A DNA stretch of 64,000 bases from Gordionus sp. m RMFG-2023 (lineage: Eukaryota > Nematomorpha > Gordioida > Chordodea > Parachordodidae), in NCBI RefSeq assembly GCF_954871325.1, contig NC_088776.1, forward strand, positions 59,854,954 through 59,918,953, in the 5' to 3' direction. This document shows positions 51,501 to 60,309 of this stretch, piece by piece. The notes below the pieces were generated by a model. The model saw only the letters and a program-made list of their open reading frames with translations. It was not told where the DNA came from and did not search any database. The stretch's first letter is position 1. Every line of letters begins with the position of its first letter. The position numbers were made by a program, and so were the translations under genes.

Positions 51501-53759
51501 ATATTCTTTTAAAATAAATTATAAATTAAATAATAATATCATTATATTTACTTTGAATTTTGATTGAATATTAATTTCGACTGATAATTTAACAACTAGA
51601 ATTTTAAAAAAAATGTTGGAAGTGGTTGATATGAATTAAAACTCGCCTTAAATTATTAATATTAAGAATTAAAAAATAAATAAAAGTAATTTTATAATAC
51701 AATAAAATATGTTTTTCTTTTTATTGATATTTTTTAAGAAAAAATATAAAGTAACAAGTAAAGTAACGTTTTGTGTTACCGTTACTCAAAAAAAGAAACG
51801 CGTTACCATTACATGAAGGTAACAAATGGCGTTACTTTTTTGACGTTACTTCACAGCACTAAATTTTATAAATAATTTTTATACAATTTTTTTTTTCTTT
51901 CTTAAAATAAAACCAAAAAATTGGTGTTGTTAAAAAGTTCCAATTCGGGTAGTTCCTTCAAAACGGCCTGATTAAGATTTTAGCTAAAATAATATTAGGT
52001 AAGCATCAAGATTTGGCCAAAGATGTTTGTTTAAGTATTTCTGCAAGCCATGATCAAAAATCTTTGGACTTACGTAATGTTATTTTGGGTTATAACCGAG
52101 CCGTTTTTTTAAAAATAAACCCGAATCATGCTTTACTAACTGCACAACAAAACGCAAAAAGATAATAGGAACCAAAGGGAAAAGATGAAGGTAAAATATA
52201 TCTAATATATATAATTTGTAAATTACCGTCATCCTTGTCTGAACCTTTATTCACTATCTTTAATGGTTGTTGTCCTTTTTTACTTAAATTCTTAGATTTT
52301 GTTTTTTTGATTTTTATGTCCTTTTCGTAGTCACTAGCTAAATCATCTAAATCGTGAAAATCGCTATCTTTATTTATATATAAAATATATACAAAAAAAA
52401 ATTATTTTTGAAAAAAATGTAAAATTTTTAAAAGTGAAATATGGTTGTTCGAAAAATATCGAATTAATATAAGAGTAAAAAAAACAAAAACACGAAAAAA
52501 ACAGTGCTTGTTGTTTTTTTTTCCAGAAAAAGTTTATTTTTAGTGCACATTAGGCTTTTTTTGGCCATTTCCAAGCTGATTTCTATTTAATAAACTTTAT
52601 TTTGTCAATTGAAGATAAAAAATAATTTCAAAACTCCTGATACATATGTATTTTTTTTTAATATGTGAGGATAACAAACCTCATTGGTACACATGACATT
52701 GTAAGAATTAGAAAAATAAAAATATGACAGATAAAAAAATACTAGAATAAAATACTAAATTCCAAGATTATAAAAGATTTAAAAAAATAAAGATTGTAAA
52801 ATAAATATAAGAAAAATAGACAAAATTAATATTAAGTTGATAAATTTAGTGGCTAAAGTTTTTAGTCAAATTACAATTTAAAAACATTAAGAGAACTTTT
52901 TTGTTAAACAAAGCTAAATTATATTGATTTTAAAAATGGCTAACTCAAGATTTAAGCTAAAAGTAAATTTTCCAAGCTTTAAATTTTGCACAAATAGAAG
53001 AATGGTTTGGACAAGTATTGGTAAAATTTTATAGCCTTTTAGAATTAATTTCTATCAAGCTCTTTAATAACATTATATTCAAAATAAACCTTTATATTTT
53101 AAATGAAATTATTTACTTTTGGAAAATATAAAAATATATATTTCATGAAAGTTAGTTGTTTTTTAAATCTTATAATATAGGTACTAATAATGGCAAATAA
53201 AAATTAATCTAAATTGGGTCAGTGAAAATTTTATAGATTAATACCTTGTTAATAAATGGGAATGACTCATAATTATTAATAATGAGTATATTAAATAATA
53301 AATTTAAATAATTTTTAGAATCAATTACAGATTTAAACATACCAATTTCTTCAGATTCCATTTCTTCAGCTTCCCTATCAATTATTGAATCAACATCTGA
53401 ATCTTCATCTTCCTATATTAATTTAAATAATTTTAAATGCATAAAATATATACTTTGAGTCTTTTGTTGTTATATTTTTTAGGAGTGTTTTTACTCTTAT
53501 TTCCATTATGAATTGAAATATTTTTCTTAATTGATTTCTTTTGAGATGAACCATTTTTTAGGATTGATTTCTTCGGAGATGGACCATTTTTTTGTAATTT
53601 ATTATTAGGGCTATTATTTTGCTTATTTGCAAAAATTTTAGATTTTTTTTGAGGTAAACTATTTGGAGTTTTAGATTTCATGTTTCTAGCTTTAGGAGTT
53701 TGATTAAATCCACGATTTTCAAAATTTTGATTAGATTTATTTAAGGACTTAGGAGTTTT
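36596..53759 (-). CDS. Nucleolin-like protein with two RRMs (ten exons, 5' end missing)
   Basis: Exons, 5' to 3': 53454-53759, 53343-53412, 52227-52367, 47282-47482, 46591-46647, 46250-46370, 38594-38745, 37663-37795, 37281-37483, 36596-36786 (stop TGA). All junctions are GT-AG and all phases agree, giving 524 codons plus stop. Residues 1-102 are Lys/Ser/Asn/Pro-rich with repeated TPK and PSPKKS/SQKKS motifs. Residues 103-172 contain acidic EDEDSDVD and a DFHDLDDLASDYEKD stretch, and 174-240 are Lys/Glu-rich. RRM1 (about 264-337) has RNP2-like TLFVKAA and RNP1-like KRAFIEFED. RRM2 (about 356-425) has TLYVTGF and KFAFVTYPN. The last exon is acidic, ending DEDDFDDEEE. Basic/acidic N-terminus plus RRMs resembles nucleolin, which acts in nucleolar rRNA processing, but there are only two RRMs and no RGG tail. 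Another RRM protein is possible. Introns 3 and 6 are inflated by transposons. Upstream exons were not found. Confidence 0.78.
38345..38578. mobile_element. Fold-back MITE (family F) in intron 7 of the nucleolin-like gene
   Basis: One of the best preserved copies: GTGTTGAACCGATTTTTATA, CTCAATATTTTAACCGGAAA, CTCGAGATATGGTTAATAGA and TGTCCAAACCTTTGTGTCAT in the centre. The inverse arm ends AAATCGGCTCAAAACGAGCC and GTTTAACGGCACTA. The element ends 16 bases from the splice donor of exon 7. Confidence 0.78.
39073..39793. mobile_element. hAT-type MITE with GGATGTACCGATA ends
   Basis: Left end CAGGGATGTACCGATATTTT and right end TATCGGTACACCCCCTA are inverted. Inner CGGTTATCGGCCAATATC and GATCGGTAATCGGTATC motifs recur near both ends. 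No clean 8-bp target duplication was seen. Internal ORFs are not domain-bearing. Confidence 0.6.
39959..40510 (+). pseudogene. MULE transposase fragment
   Basis: ORF with FISMDGTFYMCPSFVNQIYT followed by IPILYALLPDKRRESYIELF, the start of the MULE (Mutator-like) catalytic domain around its first Asp. After a stop at 40208 the family signal goes on in other frames: EVGAISALQFVFQNNLVKG (about 40210-40265) and GWFFHFM-AVRRKAQHLGW (about 40310-40370). The rest of the catalytic domain and the termini are missing, so this is a relic inside intron 6 of the nucleolin-like gene. Confidence 0.75.
40540..40650 (-). pseudogene. Second, inverted MULE fragment
   Basis: The minus strand reads SSSYTKFMYMDGTFYTC, a divergent copy of the same MULE segment as 39965-40045. 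The two fragments face each other across about 500 bases, forming an inverted repeat. Confidence 0.7.
41720..42095 (+). pseudogene. Transposon ORF with GFSKF motif, left arm
   Basis: Reads in frame pieces RIKPSRIIPNDVAKVIEFYN, then from 41814 NNFISMKVNGKKNQVQKRLV, LCNIKELFTNF, IKIGFSKFAIMKPKNYILAG and GSETHTMCIAHF. After a frameshift, KLIIIGGKLDKLT continues. The order (VxxFY, VQKRLxLCNxKEL, KIGFSKFxxLRPK, AGSxxTHxxC) matches from memory a widespread, poorly characterised class of animal transposon proteins. Functional class is unknown to me. Broken by two frameshifts or stops. Confidence 0.6.
42632..42760 (+). repeat. 64-bp tandem duplication encoding an HDDDEDYFP motif
   Basis: The block starting CGTCT(T/C)ATCATGATGATGA occurs twice with period 64 (42632 and 42696). 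In one frame each copy reads HHDDDEDYFPI-YYDNTR followed by a stop. A period of 64 is not a multiple of three, so the duplication changes frame between copies. Confidence 0.8.
42850..43303 (+). CDS. Unknown ORF 1 in the unique centre of the palindromic element
   Basis: The open frame from the ATG at 42920 encodes 127 residues and is open upstream to about 42850 (YIPDDYPINYQYSVLIAIK before MALWVIQF). It contains FEYDDKISSLENRIITDD, a hydrophobic stretch SIFFTFFIVYLCIF that could be a membrane segment, and NPYRITDLYISYNYKQ. No family recognised. It overlaps the next ORF by 8 bases, so the two may be one protein broken by a frameshift. It is less AT-biased than its surroundings, which suggests it was once coding. 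Confidence 0.4.
43296..43796 (+). pseudogene. Unknown ORF 2 in the centre of the palindromic element (one in-frame stop)
   Basis: From the ATG at 43296 the frame reads MSKGLLSILKERVLLTPLDT, then EYNKAIKLELYQYDIMTPDL. A TGA follows at about 43431, and the frame continues KETQIYIERYGYHKFLLTPY, MDVKPFKMFLDCISL, SNYHEAFCETFYGLIYNQDK and ends SCHDKDEYL at 43796. No domain recognised. Amino-acid composition is that of a real globular protein. It could be a gene captured between two transposon copies or the second gene of an uncharacterised element. Confidence 0.4.
44300..44670 (-). pseudogene. Transposon ORF with GFSKF motif, right arm
   Basis: Inverted counterpart of the left-arm ORF: NNFISMKVNGKKNQVLVLSN, IKELFTNFKVI, IKIGFSKFAIMRPKNYILAG and GSETHTMCIAHFIK. 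It has lost a few residues (the QKR part) compared with the left arm and has the same stop after HFIKI. Sharing of the same stop suggests that the arms were copied after the ORF was already damaged. Confidence 0.6.
45794..45958. mobile_element. Fold-back MITE, variant F2
   Basis: Starts GTGTTGTTAAAAAGCCCGAT and closes with AATCGGGTCATTTTTCGGGC. The arms share CTATTAAGATTTTCGCC and GGCTAAAATCTTAATCGGG. Same size and layout as family F but with CCCGATTA in place of GGCTCGTTT, also seen at 51925-52140. Confidence 0.7.
46681..47006. mobile_element. hAT-type MITE in intron 4 of the nucleolin-like gene
   Basis: Ends are inverted: TAGGGCTGTGT on the left and ACACAGCTCTA on the right. Inner paired GGATCGGCACCGATATT and GATCGACAC motifs, and a GGATCGGGCC block. 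It starts 34 bases upstream of exon 5 (46591-46647) in transcript direction. No exact target duplication was found. Confidence 0.6.
47573..47912. mobile_element. MITE family G, copy 2
   Basis: Same ends and interior as copy 1 (CAATGACATATATAATACCT, GACTGACGATTCATTCGTTA, AATGGCGGGTCCAGCTGATT), about 90% identical. It lies just upstream of exon 4 of the nucleolin-like gene, within intron 3. The 71-codon ORF over it is a read-through. Confidence 0.85.
48065..48265. mobile_element. Fold-back MITE (family F) in intron 3 of the nucleolin-like gene
   Basis: ACCGATTTGTTAAAACGGGC, AACTCAATATTTTGGTCAGA and CCTAGAGATTTCGCTAATAG on the left. TTTCGAGCTTGCATGATATT and AAGGATATATTGAGTTATCC on the right. 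From 48270 to 49490 I see no gene or repeat beyond scattered AT-rich DNA. Confidence 0.65.
49784..50050 (-). pseudogene. hAT transposase C-terminal dimerisation domain
   Basis: Contains KYNTILPFSAPIERVFSMAK followed by AVLSTKRSCLSDQNFENQLL. The motif of small residues, P, and S-x-x-x-E-R-x-F-S is the hallmark of the hAT C-terminal region. It ends at a stop near 49784 inside the hAT element. A further piece at 50281-50520 (LIKPVITLSITVKLINSLIK) probably comes from the middle of the same transposase. Confidence 0.8.
51317..51499 (-). pseudogene. BED-type zinc finger, N-terminus of the hAT transposase
   Basis: Starts MSIIITSSDEEDLTLPWPQF, then YFKPI, two cysteines (CKCKFANISTSMSSSSNLKK) and a closing H. 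The W-x-x-F, C-x-C and N-L-x-x-H-L pattern fits a BED finger, normally used to bind transposon ends; its last H of the expected pair is not resolved before the frame ends. Confidence 0.65.
51925..52145. mobile_element. Fold-back MITE, variant F2, beside exon 3 of the nucleolin-like gene
   Basis: GTGTTGTTAAAAAGTTCCAA, CCTGATTAAGATTTTAGC and AATAATATTAGGTAAGCATC on the left. CTTACGTAATGTTATTTTGG and ACCCGAATCATGC on the right. It ends about 80 bases 3' of the exon in transcript direction. Confidence 0.62.
52900..53075. mobile_element. Degenerate fold-back MITE in intron 2 of the nucleolin-like gene
   Basis: ATGGCTAACTCAAGATTTAA, AAATTTTCCAAGCTTTAAA and GAATGGTTTGGACA resemble the left half and centre of family F, while the right arm is barely recognisable. 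Low confidence. Confidence 0.4.
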
Positions 53760-53769
53760 CTAAATGGTA

Positions 53770-54380
53770 ATATATTAATTTAATCAAATAAATAACATTT
53801 ACCATGTCGAAATTTTAGGATTCCGGTTTTATAATTTATACGAATACACGACAAAATAATTAATTATAACACAAAATGGACACTACCAAGTAAAACGAGG
53901 ATGAAAATCCAAAACAAAGGATGAATGATCAGTGATGAATGTGGTGCATTAATTTATCATAAAAATCAAAAAAAAAATTCCGCTCTCCCATGCTACCGGC
54001 CGACCTGCTTCTGGTTTTATAGCTTAATCGCTGATTCTGGATTCACTCCTTAATTTGTCAATCTTCATGTTTTTATGATCCTGACTTAAATTGAGGATCG
54101 AGATCGTGATCATTTATTTTAACATTCGATCCCGATCCTTTTAAAAATTCACTTTTTACTTAAAATAAAATAAAAATTGTGAAAATTAAATAAATTAATT
54201 ATTTTAAAAAAATATATCTATCTACATTATATTTTATCAGCTTGCATTTCACCATATAAATGAACATGGAAGCTAAAAATTTGATATGATAAATAAAACG
54301 CGAAAATATTTTCTAATAATAAACATGTGCGTGGGAAGGCGTTCTACGGATACATGAAACGTTATTTTTGTGATATTAAG
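53770..54380. other. Spacer upstream of the nucleolin-like exons, nothing certain
   Basis: The first visible exon has an ATTTAG acceptor at 53760-53765 and is in phase 0, so more exons must exist upstream. I could not find a convincing one here. A GATCGAGATCGTGATC cluster near 54100 looks like a MITE end. Confidence 0.4.
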
Positions 54381-54384
54381 TGGA

Positions 54385-54750
54385 GGCGATTTGGAATTTC
54401 TATCTCGATGGATTACTGTTTTAAGGATTTGGAACTTCCGTTTCGATGGATTTGGAATTTCCATTCATGGATTTTAATTTTTGTTTTTTTGGATTTGGAA
54501 CTACTGTTTTAAGGATTTGGAACTTCTGTTTCGATTGATTTGGAATTTCCATTCATGGATTTCAATTTCTGTTTTTTTGGATTAGGAACTTCTGTTTCGA
54601 TGGATTTGGAATTTTTGTTTATGGATTTGGAATTTCTGTTCATGTTGAGTTTCTGTTTAGATGGATTTGGAACTTCTGTTTCGATGGGTTTGGAACTTCT
54701 GGAAGCTTTTGAATTTCTGTTTCTATGGATTTGGAACTTCTGTAATTATA
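54385..54750. repeat. 24-bp minisatellite, block 1
   Basis: The unit is GGATTTGGAACTTCTGTTTC plus GAT(G), repeated about 14 times with variants (AATTTCTGTTCAT, AACTACTGTTTTA). The period of 24 keeps reading frames open, which produces artificial ORFs on both strands (plus 54327-54512 and 54540-54821). Confidence 0.92.
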
Positions 54751-55309
54751 ATGACAAATATATTATCAATTTTTATTTCCTGTATATATATATATTATCA
54801 GAATTCATAAATGTTCTATAATATTATGGAAATTTTTTGCGGAAAAATTTTTATAAATTTAAATCAGATAATGAAGGTTTAATTTATATTTAAATTTACG
54901 CCGCAAACCATTTCATAAGTTTCATCATTTTAAATGGTTTTATAATTTTAAGCTAGTTTTTTTATCTTTAAATTGAAAAGTAATATGTCAAAATTAAGAA
55001 TATTATAAACGCAAAGCTGAATATTGAAAGATTTTTTTTAAAGCCAATCTAAATTAGCTTAAAATTATTAAAATGGCAAGGGTTTCAAACACACCGTTCT
55101 GGATTGTAAAATAATCAAAGTTTTAAAATCCGTTCCAATTTGAAAAGCTGTATGGAAAGTAGATCGGATTTTAATAAATAATAAGTTTTTATGATAATAT
55201 TGCTATCAATAAGCGGTTTTTTCAATATGAAAAAAATTCTAATTTATTAAATTTGTTGATCAGGTCTCATTGCTCTTGGGTTGTGAGGTTACAATGGTTT
55301 GGAAGTTAA

Positions 55310-56125
55310 AATTTAGTTTGCACTTCTGTTTCTATGTCTTTTGAATTTCAGTTTCGATGGATTTGGAACTTCTATTTCAATGGGTTTGGAACTTCTGTTT
55401 AAAAGCTTTTGAATTTCTGTTTCAATGGGTTTGGAATTTCTGTTTCGATGGATTTGGAATTTTATCTCGATGGATTTGGAATTTTATCTTGATGGATTTG
55501 GAATAACAGTTTTAAGGATTTGGAACTTCTGTTTCGATGGATTTGAAATTTCCATTCATTGATTTTGAATTTCTGTTTTTTGGGATTTGATACTTCTGTT
55601 TGTTTTGGTGGATTTAGAATTTCTGTTCATGGATATGGAATTTCTGTTCATGGATTTGGAATTTCTGTTCATGCATTTTGAGTTTCTGTTTAGATCGATT
55701 TGAACTTCTGTTTCGATGGGTTTAGAACTTCTGTTTCGAAACTTTTGAATTTCTGTTTCTATGGATTTGGAACTTCTGTTTCGATGGATTTGGAAATTCT
55801 GTTTCTATTAGTTTTGAATTTCTGTTTCGATGGCTTTTGAATTTCTCTTTGGATGTTTTTAAAATTTTGTTTCTATGGATTTGGAACTTCTGTTTATATG
55901 GCTTTTGAATTTCTGTTTCGATGAATTTAGAACTTCCGTTTCGATGCGTTTGGAACTCCTGTTTTGATGTATTTGGAATTTTTGTTTTGATGGATTTGGA
56001 ATTTCTGTTTTGATGGATTGGCATTTCTTTTTCTATGGATTTGGAACTTCTGATTCGATGGGTTTGGAATTTCTGTTTCGATGGTTTTTGAAATTATGTT
56101 TCTATGTCTTTTGATTTGTTTAGAT
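55310..56125. repeat. 24-bp minisatellite, block 2
   Basis: More than 30 units of the same 24-base repeat, here with frequent TTTTGAATTTCTGTTTC variants. The minus-strand frame gives an eight-residue period resembling IETEIPNP/SKQKFQIH, but other stops and repeat drift argue against a protein. The 550 bases between the blocks are plain AT-rich DNA. Confidence 0.92.
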
Positions 56126-56189
56126 GGATGTAGAATTTCTTAATTGTAAAAATTAATTGAATTGCCTATATATGAATCCTTAGGCATAA

Positions 56190-57025
56190 TTAAAAAACAT
56201 TACAACCATTAAAAATCCTAAACAAGAAAATAAAGGTATGAAATTTAAATATTTTTTTAAAGAGAGGGAAATGTGAATAATATTTTATTTGCATATTTTA
56301 ACGTAAGGATTGAAATTATTAATTTATAAATAAAAATAAATTTAAGCACCAGAACGCGAAAAAATAAATTGGAGACTAAAACGTAAAAAATAAATTGAAC
56401 ACTAAAACGCTAAAAATTAAAACGCTGAAAATATTATATAACAATCTTATGGATTTATCATTCTTCATTTAATCTTATATCCAACTTGATGAACTATTAT
56501 TTCTCATTATTAACAACTTACTGATGATAATAACAATTTTGAAAATTGATAATAATAACGACTGAGTACTACAAGCAAGCTAGACAAAATAAGGGTTTAT
56601 AAAGATAACTTACAATAAGGATAACAAGCTTACGATTTAGACAAACCAACGTGCAAACTCGATTTAAACAAACCAACGTACAAACACAAAACGATTTGGA
56701 CAAGCCAACGATTGAGATGACTTATGCGACAACTTGCTCTCTAGGACTGCTTAAATAAACTTATGATAAGGCTTTTTTAGAAGAGGGATAATGTTATATT
56801 ATAGAAATTAATAAATATATTATATAATTTGGTTAATAAATAGTATATATTTATAATGTAACGCGCATTCATTTAATTAATAACTTATTCAAATTATATT
56901 TTTATTTTAGTTATACTTTTATTTTTATAACTTAACCTTTTTAATATTATATTCTAATTTTAGTTTGTAAAAATATATAAATAGTGGATTGAAAAAGTAA
57001 ATAAATGAACATTTTAAAACATTCT
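56190..57025 (+). mobile_element. Remnant of a second LTR element of the same group
   Basis: The interior 56215-56420 matches the 3' interior of the intact LTR element at 32.9-33.3 kb: CCTAAACAAGAA-ATAAA, AGAGAGGGAAATGTG-ATAAT, GCATATTTTAAC, and repeated AAACGCTAAAAA. The polypurine tract AGAAGAGGGATAA (about 56779-56791) is followed by TGTTATATTATAGAAATTAA, the start of a right LTR whose sequence differs from the other element. No left LTR is visible. The minisatellite just upstream may be this element's internal repeat. Confidence 0.6.
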
Positions 57026-57289
57026 TTATTTTAGTGTTCCGAGAACGTCCTTCTTCTTTTTTCATTAATACATATTGTATTTGTTTCATAAAGAGAAAAC
57101 ACTTCAAAATGACATTTCTAACACAAATATTTAATTCTCTACTAAAACAAATAAATCTCTGCAAACCAAAGTGGTTGCAAATCCAAACAAACAAAATTAA
57201 ATTTTTATAATATAAACATGCCAGAAATATTTCAAAAAACAGCTGACTAGGTTATAATAAAATTTATTATCGACACCTTTCAACCACTG

Positions 57290-58240
57290 TCATGATTGAG
57301 ATTATAACATTTTCTCCTACTACAAAAATTATGTGTTGTCAAACTCTGGGCAATAAAAATTCTATTGCCTTTACAGATATGACCACAAATCTTATAAAAA
57401 AAAATTTGTCTGAAGTCTCATATGTATGCACCACTGCTGATTGTTGGAGTGGTAATGTTTTATTTTAGAACTTTTATCGGAGTTACTGCTTATTAACTGG
57501 CCCCATTAACCCTCAAGAGAAGATTAGTGGCTTTGGCACTGAGGCACATAATTGGGCAAATATATGATGTCTTGGCTAAAGAAATTATGGATATTCACAA
57601 GACTTATAAAATTCATATGATGATGAAGATGGTGAATCTTTGTCAAAACCTTTAAGTAATATATATATTTAACAAAAATTTTTAGAGTTTTTGGAGAAAA
57701 TAGGAAATTAGCCTACCAAAACAACAACTTTGTTGTTGTCATATGGATCTTATTGCATAGGAGAAGGCGGTAAATGCTATCAATTTTAAACGATCAACAT
57801 TTGTTAAATGTTTATTATTTTAAAACAAATAAAATACCTCCCCTATAATGGTTGTTATTCTATTGGAGAAATTGGAAAGATATCTTATAGCTCCCAACAA
57901 GACCTATTGGACTCCTAATACAAAGCTCTCTGAAAAGTTTTCAGAAGTAGAAGAAGTTTGTGATCAAATTAGATTCACTATGTTTAGGAAAGAGAAATGT
58001 TTCTTTATCAAAAAATATGCATCTATTTAAATAACTAAATTTTAATTATTAAGGTTATGAAACCCTTGGCAACATCATTAAAATCTTTAAACAGGAGGAT
58101 AAACTAGCAAAATACAACCCCAGTTCTAAAAAATCTAATAGATAAATTAAGGAAATTTAGCTACTTGCAGTATTGTCAGCCCCTCGTAGAGAGTGTTTAT
58201 AGAGGTATTGATAAAAGGTAATGCAATTATTTTATATTGA
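57290..58240 (+). pseudogene. hAT (ZBED-like) transposase relic, plus strand
   Basis: Several frames carry family pieces: SEVSYVCTTADCWSGN (about 57412-57450), GVTAY, LKRRLVALALRHIIGQIYDV and LAKEIMDIHKTYKIH (57480-57620), then YWTPNTKLSEKFSEVEEVCD near 57900. The TTADCW motif contains a catalytic Asp of hAT transposases. It has many frameshifts and no clear ends. Confidence 0.72.
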
Positions 58241-59079
58241 TGGATATCAGAGACCTGCAAAATTTATTTAAAAATTGCAAGGATCTTGGCAAATTTATTA
58301 AGATATTTTTAAAAGCAGGCCTACTAAGCCTCTGATATCTAGTAATATTTTAATAGGCCAGCATAGGCATAAAATGTTTAATAGATTTTTTGAATTTTAA
58401 GCTAATATTTTGAGTAATATTCTTTGAAAATATATTACAATATGTTTATTCCTTTTTATATGAAGTCTAAATATAATATTAAAAAATTTAATCAATATTT
58501 ATGATACGACCCAAATGCTAATTTTAATTATAAATAAATATATTCTTATTGTTATATTATATTATTAAATTCCAATAAATTTGCACAATATTTAATATAT
58601 TTTTAAATTTATTAATTTACGATCAAAAATTTTCTTCAGAAATTTAAATAAGAAAATGATAGTGATTGTGATCCTTTTTTTTAAATAAAGTCGATCCTCA
58701 CTATCTTATCAAAAGGATCGTTTAATAGAATGTTAATAGAAATGCAATCTATTTATTATTAAATATAACGCTACAATTTGAAACTGTTTCGTATATTCTT
58801 GTAGTTTATACTTTGATTTAAATCACTTTTATTGTCAGTATTATTATTTAAGTTGTAGAGGCTGGTATTTCATCCATTTTTAGAGATCGGGTGAGTTTCA
58901 TTAGAACCTACAGAATATAGGTGAGATTAATTTAATCCATGACAAAAAAATTAGAGGTTTGTCAACTTTTTTTGATAAGTAAATATTTAAAAATGGAATT
59001 TATTTTAATACTAAAGCATGAAGACAAAACATTAGAATTAGAAACGTAAAACATAAAATTCCGTTCTTTTATAGGAACC

Positions 59080-60306
59080 CTTCAACAAAAAAAAGGGTCC
59101 GGTTTGGGTACAGGAATAAAATTTAAAAAATACCCGGGTCCTGGTTCAAGGAACATAAAAATAATGACTCAAAATAAGATTTTAATTCATTTATTATTAT
59201 ACTTCAATATATACATATTCATAATTTACAAATGTAATTTATATTTTAAATGTTTTATTCAATCGCACAAGCATAATATCTTCTAAAATATCATACTTGA
59301 TATTTCCACGTAAATTAGACAATATACACTTTCTACCCTTTCCTAAAATAGATAGTTATCTTTATAAAATTATTGTATTTGTGTCGCCGATACAGCCATG
59401 AAGATTCTTAAGATATTTCTGAATATATTAAAGAATTTTCTTCCCAGAATTTTAAAATATTTGTATTCTATTTATTCTCTTATCTTCTTGAGAACTTTTC
59501 TATATAAGATGCAATAGGCATTTTTAAAATCCTCCTTTCTATCTGATGATAATTTGATTTTTTTGTCTATCTAAATGTAAAATTTCAAGATTATAATTGT
59601 TGCTATCATTATTATTATCACTACAACAAGTAGGTATTAGCCTCCGTTATATTGTGAATAATGAATTTTGCATATGCCATAAATCCTTAAGATGGTCTTT
59701 AGCCATTTGCTTTTGCTCAATACTCAATAAAACTTGATATCGAGGGTCTAAATATATAGAAGAGTATACATACAACACTATTTTGCAAATATTGTTGTCT
59801 CGAATTTTCATGCTTTCTAATATTCGTATAAAAAGGACTAAAAATTTTTCTAAATCTAATCCATATACCAGAAAAACCAAATAAACATAATTGTTCTGAT
59901 TGTAATCTTAATATTGTTATTTTTACTAATGCACTAGTAAGGTCATTTATTTGACACCAATCATCTTCCGACAAAATGATTTTATAAAATTATTATAAAA
60001 ATCTTTCAAACTTAATAATCGTTCTAGCATCATACAAATTGAGGACGAATGTGTTGTTCATTATCATTTAAATTAAAACATTATTTACTTGCACTACAAA
60101 ATAATTTACTTTCAAAATAATCAACGTATTTCTATAACATAACTTATTAATAAATTTACATAATAAAATCCACAAAAAAGTTAATAAAATTTAAAAAAAT
60201 TTATATTATTTTATATAAAAATATTTTTATTTTTAATTACTTTTATAAAATCTAGAACCCTTGGACCCTCCACTAAAAGGGTCCGGGTTCGGGTTCACAT
60301 CCCTGT
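59080..60306 (-). pseudogene. Second hAT transposase relic, with GGGTCCGG-rich ends
   Basis: On the minus strand LSIEQKQMAKDHLKDLWHMQ, preceded by SIYLDPRYQV, and in an overlapping frame SEDDWCQINDLTSALVKITI, are typical of the central part of hAT transposases. Outer DNA carries AAGGGTCCGG motifs at 59090-59105 and 60270-60285 and CACATCCCTG at the right end. No target duplication was found, so bounds are approximate. Confidence 0.62.
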
Positions 60307-60309
60307 TTC

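Larger units (their letters stand above)
49505..51861 (-). mobile_element. hAT transposon with exact 8-bp target duplication
   Basis: The ends read TAGTGCTGTAAACGTTACT (left) and, inverted, TAGTGCTGTGAAGTAACGT (right). They are bordered by AATTTTAT at 49497-49504 and again at 51862-51869, the 8-bp duplication expected for hAT. Both subterminal regions repeat GTAACG/CGTTAC motifs, likely transposase binding sites. The minus strand holds a BED finger at the start and a dimerisation domain at the end, with stops between. The element is complete in outline but its transposase appears broken. It lies in intron 3 of the nucleolin-like gene. Confidence 0.9.

Noticed and set aside
53433-53453. C-terminal extension VYILCI of the basic ORF
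   Set aside because: It lies past the donor AAA|GTATAT; splicing to 53412 keeps phase and continues into the acidic exon.
54327-56024. ORFs with IHRN/FGLGTS-type repeats
   Set aside because: Produced by the 24-bp minisatellite, whose period preserves frame; no start, splice or domain support.
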